Shown here: positions 9,416 to 17,495 of the stretch, in pieces | Position numbering within the stretch: the first letter of the stretch is position 1 | Layout: each line of letters opens with the position of its first letter | Source: Campylobacter sp. RM16187 | GTDB lineage: Bacteria > Campylobacterota > Campylobacteria > Campylobacterales > Campylobacteraceae | NCBI RefSeq assembly: GCF_025319965.1 | Contig: NZ_CP012549.1 | Coordinates: 62,001-126,000 of the forward strand | Direction of reading: 5' to 3' | DNA: 64,000 bases | Notes under the pieces: model-generated | The model's input: the letters and a program-made list of their open reading frames with translations, nothing else | The model's database searches: none | What the model was told of the DNA's origin: nothing | Position numbers and translations under genes: made by a program

Positions 9416-11059
9416 ATGATAGACCCAAAATCCATTGAAAAACTCAAAGAACAAGCCGATATAATCGACATCGTAGGACACTACATCCCGCTTAAGAAAT
9501 CAGGCTCAAACTACGTCTGCGTTTGTCCGTTTCACGACGATAAAAACCCAAGCATGAGCGTGAGCCCAAGTCGCGGGATATTTCATTGCTTTTCGTGCAA
9601 AGCGGGCGGAGACGTCATAAAATTTGTCATGGATTACGAGAAGCTTACATATCCTGAGGCTATCGAAAAGATCGCGATGCTTTCAAATTTCACGCTTAAT
9701 TACGTAAAAAACGAGCGTGAAAATGTGAAAGAAAATAAACACGTCCTTGAAAAAGCAAACGCCTACTATCGCAGTTTGCTTTACAAGACTCCTGCGGCGA
9801 TAGAGTATCTATACTCGCGAGGCGTTACGGACGCGCTTTGCGCTAAATTTGAGCTTGGATATGCGCCTGATAGCATCCAGACGATAAGGCTGCTTGAAAA
9901 CGAGCAAATTTTGCCAAACGAAGCGCTTGAATCAGGCATCGTCAAGCAAAACGAAAGCGGAATTTACGCAAGCTTCATTCAGCGTATAACCTTTCCGATC
10001 TACACGCACACAGGCAAGCTTGTAGGCTTTGGAGGCCGAACTTTAGGCGATCATCCCGCCAAATACGTAAATTCGCCTCAGAGTGAAATTTTTGATAAAT
10101 CAACGCTTTTTTACGGTTACCACTTGGCAAAACGCGACATCCACGTCAAAAACCAAATCATCATCACCGAGGGGTATCTTGACGTGATGATGCTTCATCA
10201 TGCGGGATTTACTAACGCTGTGGCAGTGCTTGGAACGGCTCTTACGCAAAAGCATTTGCCACTTTTAAAGCGAGGCGAGCTAAGCGTGGTGCTTTGCTTT
10301 GACGGCGATAGTGCAGGCATAAACGCAGCGGTTAAGTCCGCCCATCTGCTTGCACAAAACGAGATAGACGGCAGCGTCGTTATCCTTGAAGGCGGAGCCG
10401 ATCCTGCCGATATGGTGGTCGCCGGCAAGATAAAAGAGCTTCATAATTTGTTTGAAAACGGAGTTGAGATTGGGGAGTTTTATATAAGAAATTTGATAGC
10501 CAAATTTGACCTAGCTCGCCCGGTGCAAAAGCAAAGAGCGCTTGAAGAGGTGCGCGAATTTACGATGAGTCTAAAGCCGATAATCGCAAATTCTTATGCG
10601 CCGCTTGTTGCAAGCTTGCTAAAAATCGACATAAATTCGTTTACTTTGGCAAATTTGCGCTCAAAAGTCGGCACTCAAACGCAGCAAGCTATACAGGTGG
10701 CGCCTAGTAAAATTTATCAAAAAGACAAGCTTGAACTTGAGCTTTTAAAGACGCTTGCCGAGGCAAACGGGCTTAGCGATATGATTTTGGATCTGGTGAA
10801 AAAAGAGTACTTTGCCCATCACGGCGAAATTTTTGAAGCTATTTTACGTAAAGCGCCTGAAGATGAGGTCATTTTGCGTGAAATTTCGCTTGAAAATGTC
10901 GATGTAATCGAAAGCGAGGAGCAAATTTTAGAGGCTGTAAAGATACTAAAGATCAGATTTTACGAAAATATGCGAAGAGAGTATCTAGCTTCAAATCGCA
11001 GTGATAAGATAGAAATTTTAAGAAAGATAGGGATAATTTTGGAGAAATTAAAACGATGA
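9416..11059 (+). CDS. dnaG: DNA primase
   Basis: Makes RNA primers for replication and contacts the DnaB helicase. The 547 residues show a CHC2 zinc finger near residues 37-65 (CPFHDD, then CFSC), the core with the TOPRIM motif ITEGYLDVM at about 250, and the metal-binding DGDSAG at about 300. A helical C-terminal region would bind DnaB. The ATG is chosen because the following IDPKSIEKLKEQADIIDIV is the normal primase N-terminus. The stop overlaps the start of the PP-loop gene by four bases (ATGA). Confidence 0.97.
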   Translation: MIDPKSIEKLKEQADIIDIVGHYIPLKKSGSNYVCVCPFHDDKNPSMSVSPSRGIFHCFSCKAGGDVIKFVMDYEKLTYPEAIEKIAMLSNFTLNYVKNERENVKENKHVLEKANAYYRSLLYKTPAAIEYLYSRGVTDALCAKFELGYAPDSIQTIRLLENEQILPNEALESGIVKQNESGIYASFIQRITFPIYTHTGKLVGFGGRTLGDHPAKYVNSPQSEIFDKSTLFYGYHLAKRDIHVKNQIIITEGYLDVMMLHHAGFTNAVAVLGTALTQKHLPLLKRGELSVVLCFDGDSAGINAAVKSAHLLAQNEIDGSVVILEGGADPADMVVAGKIKELHNLFENGVEIGEFYIRNLIAKFDLARPVQKQRALEEVREFTMSLKPIIANSYAPLVASLLKIDINSFTLANLRSKVGTQTQQAIQVAPSKIYQKDKLELELLKTLAEANGLSDMILDLVKKEYFAHHGEIFEAILRKAPEDEVILREISLENVDVIESEEQILEAVKILKIRFYENMRREYLASNRSDKIEILRKIGIILEKLKR

Positions 11060-12042
11060 AGGCGCTGGTTTTGTTTAGCGGCGGGCTTGATAGTATGCTT
11101 GCTATCAGGCTTTTAAAAGAGCAGGGCATCGAAGTAACAGCGGTGCATATAGATATAGGATTTGGTGCAGGCGAGGGCAAATTTGACGTGCTTGAAAAGC
11201 GTGCGGCGATGGCGGGTGCTAAGCTAAAGATAGTAGATATCAGAAGCGAATACTTGCAAAATGTGCTTTTTAACCCGAAATTTGGCTACGGCAAGCACTT
11301 TAACCCCTGTATCGATTGTCACGCGTACATGTTTAAAACCGCTTTAAACATGCTTGAGGATGAGGGCGCTAGCTTCATCGCTACTGGCGAGGTTCTAGGG
11401 CAGCGTCCGATGAGCCAAAGGCGCGATGCGATGGTGCATGTAAAGACTTTGGCTAAGGATGAAGACGATCTTATATTGCGCCCGATGTCGGCACTTCTTA
11501 TGAAGCCTACAAAGCCAGAGCGCGAGGGCTGGGTGGATAGAGAGCGTCTGCTTGGACTTAGTGGCAGAGACAGAAAGCCTCAGATAAAGCTAGCCAAAGA
11601 ATTCGGATTTAGCGACTTTGAAAGCCCTGCAGGTGGGTGCTTGCTCACGGTTGAAGGCTTTGCAAACAAGATAAAGGACTTTTTAAAATTTGATAAAGAT
11701 ATGAGCCTAAAAGATATGCAGCTTCTTAGGATCGGGCGGCATTTGCGACTTAAAAACGGCTCAAAGATGGTGATCGGACGTGATGAAAGCGATAATGAAA
11801 AACTGCTCGCGCTTCAAAATCCAAAATTTGCTCAAATAGAGTTTGACGATAGCGTTGTGGGAGCGGTTAGTTTTATAAATTTAAATGCCGATGAAGAGGA
11901 TCTTAAATTTGCCGTGCGTCTTGCGCTTGCCTACACGAGAGCTGATAAAGAGCGCGAATATAGCGCCAAAATCGGCGAAAAAACTATCATCGCAAAGCCG
12001 TTTGGGGATAAAAGCCCCGCTCAGGAGTGGTTTATAACGTAA
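11056..12042 (+). CDS. PP-loop ATPase, probable tRNA-thiolation type enzyme
   Basis: The N-terminus has the PP-loop SGGLDS (8-13) that adenylates a substrate. Three cysteines sit at positions typical of MnmA/ThiI/TtuA-like thiolases: CIDC (Cys85, Cys88) and GGCLLT (Cys195). A C-terminal domain of about 110 residues is added, but no THUMP domain precedes the PP-loop as in full ThiI. The likely job is sulfur transfer to a tRNA uridine, possibly with an Fe-S cluster held by the three cysteines; this is inferred from motifs. It is translationally coupled to dnaG, an arrangement also known in Helicobacter. The exact product is unknown. Confidence 0.75.
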   Translation: MKALVLFSGGLDSMLAIRLLKEQGIEVTAVHIDIGFGAGEGKFDVLEKRAAMAGAKLKIVDIRSEYLQNVLFNPKFGYGKHFNPCIDCHAYMFKTALNMLEDEGASFIATGEVLGQRPMSQRRDAMVHVKTLAKDEDDLILRPMSALLMKPTKPEREGWVDRERLLGLSGRDRKPQIKLAKEFGFSDFESPAGGCLLTVEGFANKIKDFLKFDKDMSLKDMQLLRIGRHLRLKNGSKMVIGRDESDNEKLLALQNPKFAQIEFDDSVVGAVSFINLNADEEDLKFAVRLALAYTRADKEREYSAKIGEKTIIAKPFGDKSPAQEWFIT

Positions 12043-12054
12043 AGGAGAGGTTTT

Positions 12055-12978
12055 ATGGTGCCAAGTCACAAAGAGATGATGCTGCCGATACTTGGATTTC
12101 TTAGCACTAAAAGCGAAGCGGATAGAAAAGAAATTTATGAATTTGTGGCGAAACATTTTAAACTTAGCGATGATGAAAAGGAGCTTAAGATACCAAGCGG
12201 CAAAGTGCTTTTATACGTAAGCAGGGCTAGTTGGGCGTTAAGCTATCTTGCCTCTATACAAGAGATTATGAATTTGCCCAAAAACAAAAGGCCTGCTGAA
12301 AAAATAGGGCGAGGCGCTTTTAAAATAACAGAATTTGGTAGAAAAATTTGCGCCGATAAGAACTCTGAGGCTAAATTTAGCTCTTGGTATGATGAAGTTT
12401 ACAATAAGAATAAAATCAACAAACATAACAAGCTGTTATCCGCAACCGATCAAAATTCCAAAGATACAACTCCGATAGAAGCTATAAATAGTGCCGATAT
12501 CGCGCTCAAAGAGCTTCTAAAGACTCAAATTTTAGATGAGATAAACGCCAAGAGCCCTAAGTTTTTTGAAGACTTGGTGAAAAATCTTTTGGTTAAGATG
12601 GGTTACGGCGAAGGGACGCTTACAAAAGACGGAGCCGATGGCGGCATAGATGGAGTTATAAACGAAGACGAACTTGGAATTTCTAAAATTTATATTCAAG
12701 CTAAGCGCTGGCAAGGAAGTATCACTCGCCCCGAGCTTAACAAATTTGCGGGAGCGATTTTGGATAAGCAGACGAAAAAAGGCGTTTTCATCACTACTTC
12801 AAAATTCACTAAAGAAGCCGAGCAATACGCTAAAAATTTGCAGGATCACTCCATTGCGCTAATCGACGGTGAGCGACTTGCAGAGCTGATGATAAAGTAT
12901 AAAGTAGGCGTTCAGGTCAGACAAAATATCGAAATTTGCGAAGTTGATAAGGACTTTTTCGATGAGTTTATGGAGTGA
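12055..12978 (+). CDS. mrr: Mrr-type methylation-dependent restriction endonuclease
   Basis: Type IV endonucleases of this family cut DNA carrying foreign methylation. The 307 residues comprise an N-terminal winged-helix Mrr_N domain (1-100), a linker, and a C-terminal PD-(D/E)xK nuclease domain whose core is visible as DGADGGIDGVI followed by QAKRW (about 195-222). An AGGAGAGG ribosome site precedes the ATG. It sits 12 bases after the PP-loop gene and 6.8 kb from the GGCC-type methylase. Its tolerance for that methylation would be required if both are active. Confidence 0.92.
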   Translation: MVPSHKEMMLPILGFLSTKSEADRKEIYEFVAKHFKLSDDEKELKIPSGKVLLYVSRASWALSYLASIQEIMNLPKNKRPAEKIGRGAFKITEFGRKICADKNSEAKFSSWYDEVYNKNKINKHNKLLSATDQNSKDTTPIEAINSADIALKELLKTQILDEINAKSPKFFEDLVKNLLVKMGYGEGTLTKDGADGGIDGVINEDELGISKIYIQAKRWQGSITRPELNKFAGAILDKQTKKGVFITTSKFTKEAEQYAKNLQDHSIALIDGERLAELMIKYKVGVQVRQNIEICEVDKDFFDEFME

Positions 12979-13533
12979 TTAAATCTTTACGTTTATCCTT
13001 TTGCCAAGCGTGTAAAACTCGCCGCCTGCTACGTAGTGAAGGCTTCTTAACTCCTCCTTGCACTCGTCAAATTTCCACCTGCCATCCTCAAACGCTCGCA
13101 CATCAGCCCATGCTCCCACGATCTTGCCAATAAACAGGTCAAATTCGCTCTGGTTTTGCTTGTTTGTTAGCACCTTGCAAACTAACCAAGCTATGCAGTC
13201 GCTAACTAACGGCGCGTCAAAGCCTTCTTGATAAAATAGCCTTACATCTTGCATTTTAGTGGCGTTTTGATGTCTTGAAACAAAGCCTAACTTCATAACC
13301 AAATTCGCCTGTTTGACGCATGGAATACTAACGGCAAAATATCCGCTCTTTTCTATCAGCGAGCGAGTAAATGCGCCAGAATCAACTACCACGCTTATCT
13401 TGTCATAATCCAGCGCGCAAACCCAAGACGCACTCATCGCGTTTTCTATGCCATCAAATTTGGCGCTTATCAGGCAGGTTGGGCCGGTATTTACCATTCT
13501 GTACGCCTTTGCAAGCTCTACTTCTCTTATCAT
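12979..13533 (-). CDS. Flavin reductase-like FMN-binding protein
   Basis: A 184-residue protein of the flavin reductase-like split-barrel family, which bind FMN and reduce flavins or act as small oxidoreductases. Supporting sequence includes the early SAKFDGIENAMSASWV and the VVDSGAFTRSLIEKSGYFAVSIP core. It is convergent with mrr with no gap (12978/12979) and lies downstream of the alcohol dehydrogenase on the same strand. The physiological substrate cannot be told from the sequence. Confidence 0.85.
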   Translation of the reverse strand: MIREVELAKAYRMVNTGPTCLISAKFDGIENAMSASWVCALDYDKISVVVDSGAFTRSLIEKSGYFAVSIPCVKQANLVMKLGFVSRHQNATKMQDVRLFYQEGFDAPLVSDCIAWLVCKVLTNKQNQSEFDLFIGKIVGAWADVRAFEDGRWKFDECKEELRSLHYVAGGEFYTLGKRINVKI

Positions 13534-13574
13534 TTTTGCTCCTGTTTTGCGCTAACACAGCTTGTTAGTTAGCG

Positions 13575-14720
13575 TTAGTTTGCCAAATTTAAAATTTCCT
13601 CTATCGTTTTTCTAGTGTAAATTTTATCCATTCTCCAAGCTACGGCATTTTGCGCGGCGACATCAAGGATCTCTTCTAGCGCACTTTTATCTATGTTTAG
13701 CTGTTTAAGGCTAGTTGGCGTGCCTATCTTATCAAACCATGCTTTAAGCGCTCTTATGCCATCATCTGCCGAATTTGCGCCAAAAATTTCTCGTCCAAAC
13801 CGCTCAAACTGCGCCAAATTTTTATCTTTATACCACTTCATCCACGCAGGCATCACTACCGAAAGCCCCTCTCCGTGCGCACAGTCAGTTACTGCGCTCA
13901 TGGCGTGCTCTATCATGTGGTTTGGGAAGCTTATGCCTTTAGTGCCCGCGCGCGTCATGTGATTTAGCGCCATCGTCGCAGCCCAGGCAAACTCGGCTCT
14001 AGCGTCGTAATCGCTAGGCTCTTCAAGCAAAATTTCAGTCGTTCTTATTATCGTTTTGATGTTAGCCTCAACTTGCAAATTTATGATCTGCGGATGGATG
14101 CTTGCGGTGAAATACCCCTCGATAGAGTGCGCGATCACATCGCTTGCCGAGTAGGCCAGATACTCGCTTGTGACGGTTGCTTGAAGCCTTGGGTTGATGA
14201 CTGAAACCTTTGGGAAAAGCACCTCGCCGCTTATGGCGTATTTTTGTTTGGTCTCTTCTTTTGTCACGATCGCGCCGTTGTTCATCTCGCTTGCGGTCGC
14301 AGCCAAAGTTATGATGTCAAAGATTTTAAGGGCAGCTTTTGGAGTTTTGCCTGTGAAAAAGTCCCACACATCTCCCTCATAACAAGCTCCTGCCGCGATA
14401 GCCTTGGCTGAATCCAGCACCGAGCCGCCTCCTACGGCTAGCACGCTGTCTGCGCCAAATTCTCTTGCGAGCTTGATGGCTTCATTTACTTTGCTTAGCA
14501 CAGGGTTGCTCTTAACTCCGCCAAGTGCGGCAAATTCTATCCCCTCTTGCTTAAGGCTTTTTGCTACTACGTCAAATAGCCCCGTGCGCTTTATACGCTC
14601 GCTTCCGTAGAGCAAAAGCGCCTTTTTAGCGCCAAATTCTCTCATGTAAGCGCCGATGTTTTGCTCTTTGCCTTCGCCAAATTCTATTTTAACAGGGTTA
14701 TAAAAGCTAAATTGATACAT
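13575..14720 (-). CDS. Iron-containing alcohol dehydrogenase, butanol dehydrogenase/YqhD type
   Basis: NAD(P)-dependent interconversion of alcohols and aldehydes. The 381 residues have the dinucleotide loop GGGSVLDSAKAIAAG (about 99-113) and the four metal ligands of the family: Asp and His in SASDVIAHSIEGYF, His in MIEHAMSAV and His in DCAHGEGLSV. It fits the bifunctional aldehyde-scavenging YqhD/BdhA branch more than allyl-alcohol types. A ribosome site AGGAG precedes the start. The YbaK gene lies 26 bases upstream on the same strand. Confidence 0.92.
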   Translation of the reverse strand: MYQFSFYNPVKIEFGEGKEQNIGAYMREFGAKKALLLYGSERIKRTGLFDVVAKSLKQEGIEFAALGGVKSNPVLSKVNEAIKLAREFGADSVLAVGGGSVLDSAKAIAAGACYEGDVWDFFTGKTPKAALKIFDIITLAATASEMNNGAIVTKEETKQKYAISGEVLFPKVSVINPRLQATVTSEYLAYSASDVIAHSIEGYFTASIHPQIINLQVEANIKTIIRTTEILLEEPSDYDARAEFAWAATMALNHMTRAGTKGISFPNHMIEHAMSAVTDCAHGEGLSVVMPAWMKWYKDKNLAQFERFGREIFGANSADDGIRALKAWFDKIGTPTSLKQLNIDKSALEEILDVAAQNAVAWRMDKIYTRKTIEEILNLAN

Positions 14721-14746
14721 CTTAACTCCTTTTATAGCTAAATTTT

Positions 14747-15301
14747 CTAAGCGGTCGCGAAATTGACGAGTTTTGGCTTTACTATTCGCTCGTAATCTTT
14801 GGCGTTTAAGACGATGGAGCGATCAAGCAAACCGGCGTTAAAAGCGATCTCTTCAAATCTCTCAAAAAGCTTGCTATCGACGATGAGCTCTAGCCTATCA
14901 TGAAAACTAAACGGCGGAACAGAGCCGATAACGCAGTCTGTTAGCTCACTAACCTCCGCAGGGCTTGCTAAAGAGGTTTTTGTGCCGTGAAATTCTTGCG
15001 TGATAGCTTCTAAGTTTGCTTTGTAATCGGCAGGAAGCACGGCTAAAATGTAGTGTTTAGAGCTTTTAAGAAGGCTGCTTGATGAGGTTTGACTCGGGTT
15101 TTCGTTTTTATAGGCGGCTAAAATTTTAGGATCTATACCTTTTATCACGCAAACAAGAGCCTTAGCACCCTGTCCCATTATCGTGCCGCGAGCTTTGGCA
15201 ACGGCTTCTGAGGTGTTGGCAGGCTCGTGGTTTATAACCTTAAATTTCGCGTCGTTTTGGCTTAGAAGAGTGTTAATCTTATTAAAAATTTGCTCGGACA
15301 T
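14747..15301 (-). CDS. YbaK/ProX-type aminoacyl-tRNA deacylase
   Basis: Free-standing homologue of the editing domain of prolyl-tRNA synthetase, which hydrolyses misacylated tRNAs in trans. The 184 residues include VINHEPANTSEAVAKARG near the start, GQGAKALVCVI with the conserved Lys, and DCVIGSVPPFSF in the active-site strand. It is followed by the alcohol dehydrogenase on the same strand. The mischarged tRNA cleared is unknown. Confidence 0.85.
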   Translation of the reverse strand: MSEQIFNKINTLLSQNDAKFKVINHEPANTSEAVAKARGTIMGQGAKALVCVIKGIDPKILAAYKNENPSQTSSSSLLKSSKHYILAVLPADYKANLEAITQEFHGTKTSLASPAEVSELTDCVIGSVPPFSFHDRLELIVDSKLFERFEEIAFNAGLLDRSIVLNAKDYERIVKPKLVNFATA

Positions 15302-15404
15302 AAGTTTCCTTTTTGATCTTAAGCTTATGCTAAATTCTAAATTTCGGTTTAGAAATTTTAGCTTAATTTAGTTATGATTTTAAGAATTTTATAGGTCAAA
15401 AGAG

Positions 15405-16076
15405 ATGAAAACGCTAAAAGAACTTGTGAATTTAGACGAGCCCGGTATGAAGCTCATTAAAGAGTGGTCAAAGGATGCTAAAAATAGTTGTGAATTTTTG
15501 CCGTGCGATGAAAAAAGAGCCGAAAATGAGCTGTTAGCCTTGCAAGTAACTACTCGCTCGCCGATGGGCGCGCTTGTCTACGGTAGCGGTGGGCTTGTCA
15601 TAAATAACGGCTGGATGAGGATATTTGGCTCGGGCTGTGAAAAGATGAAGCGCGGGATAGTTTCGTTTAACCAAGCGGTGCAAGAAAATTTTAGTCCGTT
15701 TAGCGCTCCTTATTTGCTGATAGCAGATGATGTGTTGGGCGGAAATTTCGCGATAAATGCGGGTGGGCTTGGTAAAGACGCGGGTAAAATTTACTATCTT
15801 GCGCAAGACACTTTAGAGTGGCAAGGCCTTAATGTCGGGTATTCTGAATTTTTAGACTTTGCTTTTAACGGTAATTTGGCGAAATTTTACGAAGGATTTT
15901 TCTTTGAAAATTGGCAAGAAGAGGTTGCAATGATAAGCCTTGATGAGGTTTTTGCTTTTATGCCGTTTTTATGGACAAAAGAAGGCGCTAACATAAATAG
16001 CGTTAGCAAACGCGCTGTTAGTGCGGAGGAAAATTTCCGATTAACGCTTGAATTTATGCAGAATTTAAAGAGGTAA
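15405..16076 (+). CDS. DUF2625 family protein
   Basis: A 223-residue soluble protein matching DUF2625, recognisable from LLALQVTTRSPMGALVY, GWMRIFGSG, LLIADDVLGGNFAINAGG and the late FMPFLWTKEG. No signal peptide or membrane helix is seen. No biochemical role for the family is known to me. It is followed after one base by ung on the same strand, suggesting one transcript, which may only reflect gene packing. Confidence 0.85.
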   Translation: MKTLKELVNLDEPGMKLIKEWSKDAKNSCEFLPCDEKRAENELLALQVTTRSPMGALVYGSGGLVINNGWMRIFGSGCEKMKRGIVSFNQAVQENFSPFSAPYLLIADDVLGGNFAINAGGLGKDAGKIYYLAQDTLEWQGLNVGYSEFLDFAFNGNLAKFYEGFFFENWQEEVAMISLDEVFAFMPFLWTKEGANINSVSKRAVSAEENFRLTLEFMQNLKR

Positions 16077-16077
16077 T

Positions 16078-16779
16078 ATGCAGATAGATATCAACAAAGT
16101 TCAGATCGAAGAGGGCTGGAAAGAGGCGCTTAAAGAGGAGTTTTTGAGTCCGTATTTTGCAAATATCAAGCAAAATTTAATCATTGCTTTGCAAGCGGGC
16201 AGAGTATATCCTCCAAATTCGCTTATCTTTAACGCTTTTAACCTAACGCCTTTTGATAAGGTTAAGGTGGTGATCCTTGGGCAAGACCCGTATCACGGCG
16301 AAAATCAAGCTATGGGGCTTAGCTTTAGTGTGCCAAATGGAGTTAGAGTTCCGCCGAGTTTGGTTAATATCTACAAAGAAATTTATGATGATCTTGGGAT
16401 CAGCGAGCCAAATTCGGGCGATCTTACTTACTGGGCGAAGCAAGGCGTGCTACTGCTAAACGCGACTTTAACGGTTGGGGCAGGGCAGGCAAATTCGCAT
16501 GCAAATTTTGGCTGGCAGGAGTTTACGGACGCTGCCATAAGAGCTGTAAGCGCTCATAAAGAAAACGTCGTCTTTATGCTTTGGGGCAATCCCGCAAAGG
16601 CGAAAATTCCGCTAATCGATACTAACAAACATCTTGTCCTAACGGCGGCTCATCCAAGTCCGTTAGCGCGCGGAGCATACTTTGGCTCGCGTCACTTTTC
16701 AAAATGTAATGCCTATCTTGTTAGTAAAGGCGTTAGTGCGATTGATTGGGATTTGAATAATTATAAAATTGAAATTTAA
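16078..16779 (+). CDS. ung: Uracil-DNA glycosylase, family 1
   Basis: Excises uracil from DNA as the first step of base-excision repair. The 233 residues contain the water-activating loop GQDPYHG with catalytic Asp (about 69-75), the PPSLVNIYKEI segment, LLLNATLTV, and the DNA-intercalation loop HPSPLA near 198. Directly co-oriented after DUF2625. Its stop is followed two bases later by the G10 tract at 16782. Confidence 0.97.
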   Translation: MQIDINKVQIEEGWKEALKEEFLSPYFANIKQNLIIALQAGRVYPPNSLIFNAFNLTPFDKVKVVILGQDPYHGENQAMGLSFSVPNGVRVPPSLVNIYKEIYDDLGISEPNSGDLTYWAKQGVLLLNATLTVGAGQANSHANFGWQEFTDAAIRAVSAHKENVVFMLWGNPAKAKIPLIDTNKHLVLTAAHPSPLARGAYFGSRHFSKCNAYLVSKGVSAIDWDLNNYKIEI

Positions 16780-16781
16780 GC

Positions 16782-16791
16782 GGGGGGGGGG
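16782..16791 (+). repeat. Poly-G tract of ten in the ung to split-barrel gene spacer
   Basis: Ten consecutive G residues follow the C at 16781 and end before GAGG. Long G tracts in Campylobacter slip during replication and switch genes on and off. This one lies 21 bases upstream of a TATATT -10-like box (16813-16818), so it occupies the spacer/-35 region of the downstream gene, where a change in length could alter promoter strength. Confidence 0.9.
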
Positions 16792-16830
16792 AGGTAAAAT
16801 CTCCTTTGAGTTTATATTCTAGGGAAAGAA

Positions 16831-17343
16831 ATGAGAAGAAAAGATAGAAATTTAGACGAAGTCGCGGCTTTTGAGATAATCGATAAATGCGAATATGCGG
16901 TGATAAGCTGTGTGGATGATGATGGCAGCGTATTTTCTATACCTATCTCGATCGCAAGAGAGGGCATGAGTGTCTATATACACGGCGCGGTTGCGGGCTC
17001 AAAGGCTAGGCTTTTTAAAGACGGCAAAGATGTCGAGATGGTGTGCGTGTCGTATAACAAGGTGCCGGAGCATACAGAGGCTGAATTTGAAGCGATGAAG
17101 GATGACGGAGCCAAGCTTGGAAGCAGGGTTTTTACTACCGAATACAAAAGCGCGATAGCAAAAACCAAGGTTTATCCTGTGACTGATGATACAAAGAAAA
17201 TCAAAGCTTTAAGGCTACTTTGCGAAAAATACACACCAGGATACATGAGCGCTTTTGAAACTGCGGCGATGCACGGACTAAAAGCGACTAGCATATATGA
17301 GTTTAAGATACAAAGTCTAAGCGCTAAGGCGAAAATTTTGTAG
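16831..17343 (+). CDS. Pyridoxamine 5'-phosphate oxidase-like FMN-binding split-barrel protein
   Basis: A 170-residue protein of the pyridoxamine oxidase-like split-barrel superfamily, close to the NimA-type small flavoproteins: RRKDRNLDEVAAFEIIDKCEYAVISCVDDDG at the start, then SIPISIAREGMSVYIHGAVAGSKARLF. Members bind FMN or sometimes heme and reduce small compounds; NimA proteins reduce nitroimidazoles, but that role is not shown here. It is preceded by GGGAAAG and downstream of the G10 tract, so its expression may vary between cells. Last gene before the heme receptor. Confidence 0.85.
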   Translation: MRRKDRNLDEVAAFEIIDKCEYAVISCVDDDGSVFSIPISIAREGMSVYIHGAVAGSKARLFKDGKDVEMVCVSYNKVPEHTEAEFEAMKDDGAKLGSRVFTTEYKSAIAKTKVYPVTDDTKKIKALRLLCEKYTPGYMSAFETAAMHGLKATSIYEFKIQSLSAKAKIL

Positions 17344-17447
17344 ATTTAAAATATAAAATAAACTATCATTTTACTGTCATTAAAATAATATTTATAAACA
17401 CTTAAAATTTAACTTATATCTAAGAAAAGAACTGCTAGTATTCAAAT

Positions 17448-17469
17448 TTAATATAATACCGATTATTAA
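17448..17469. promoter_or_regulatory. A+T-rich dyad upstream of the heme receptor, possible Fur site
   Basis: An imperfect inverted repeat with ATAAT and ATTAT arms around ACCG, extended outward by TTAAT-like and ATTAA-like bases, lies about 27 bases before the start codon. Position and composition fit a Fur operator for an iron-uptake gene, but A+T-rich dyads are common by chance in this DNA. Confidence 0.3.
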
Positions 17470-17495
17470 TTTATATATCTAAAAAAGGAAATCAA

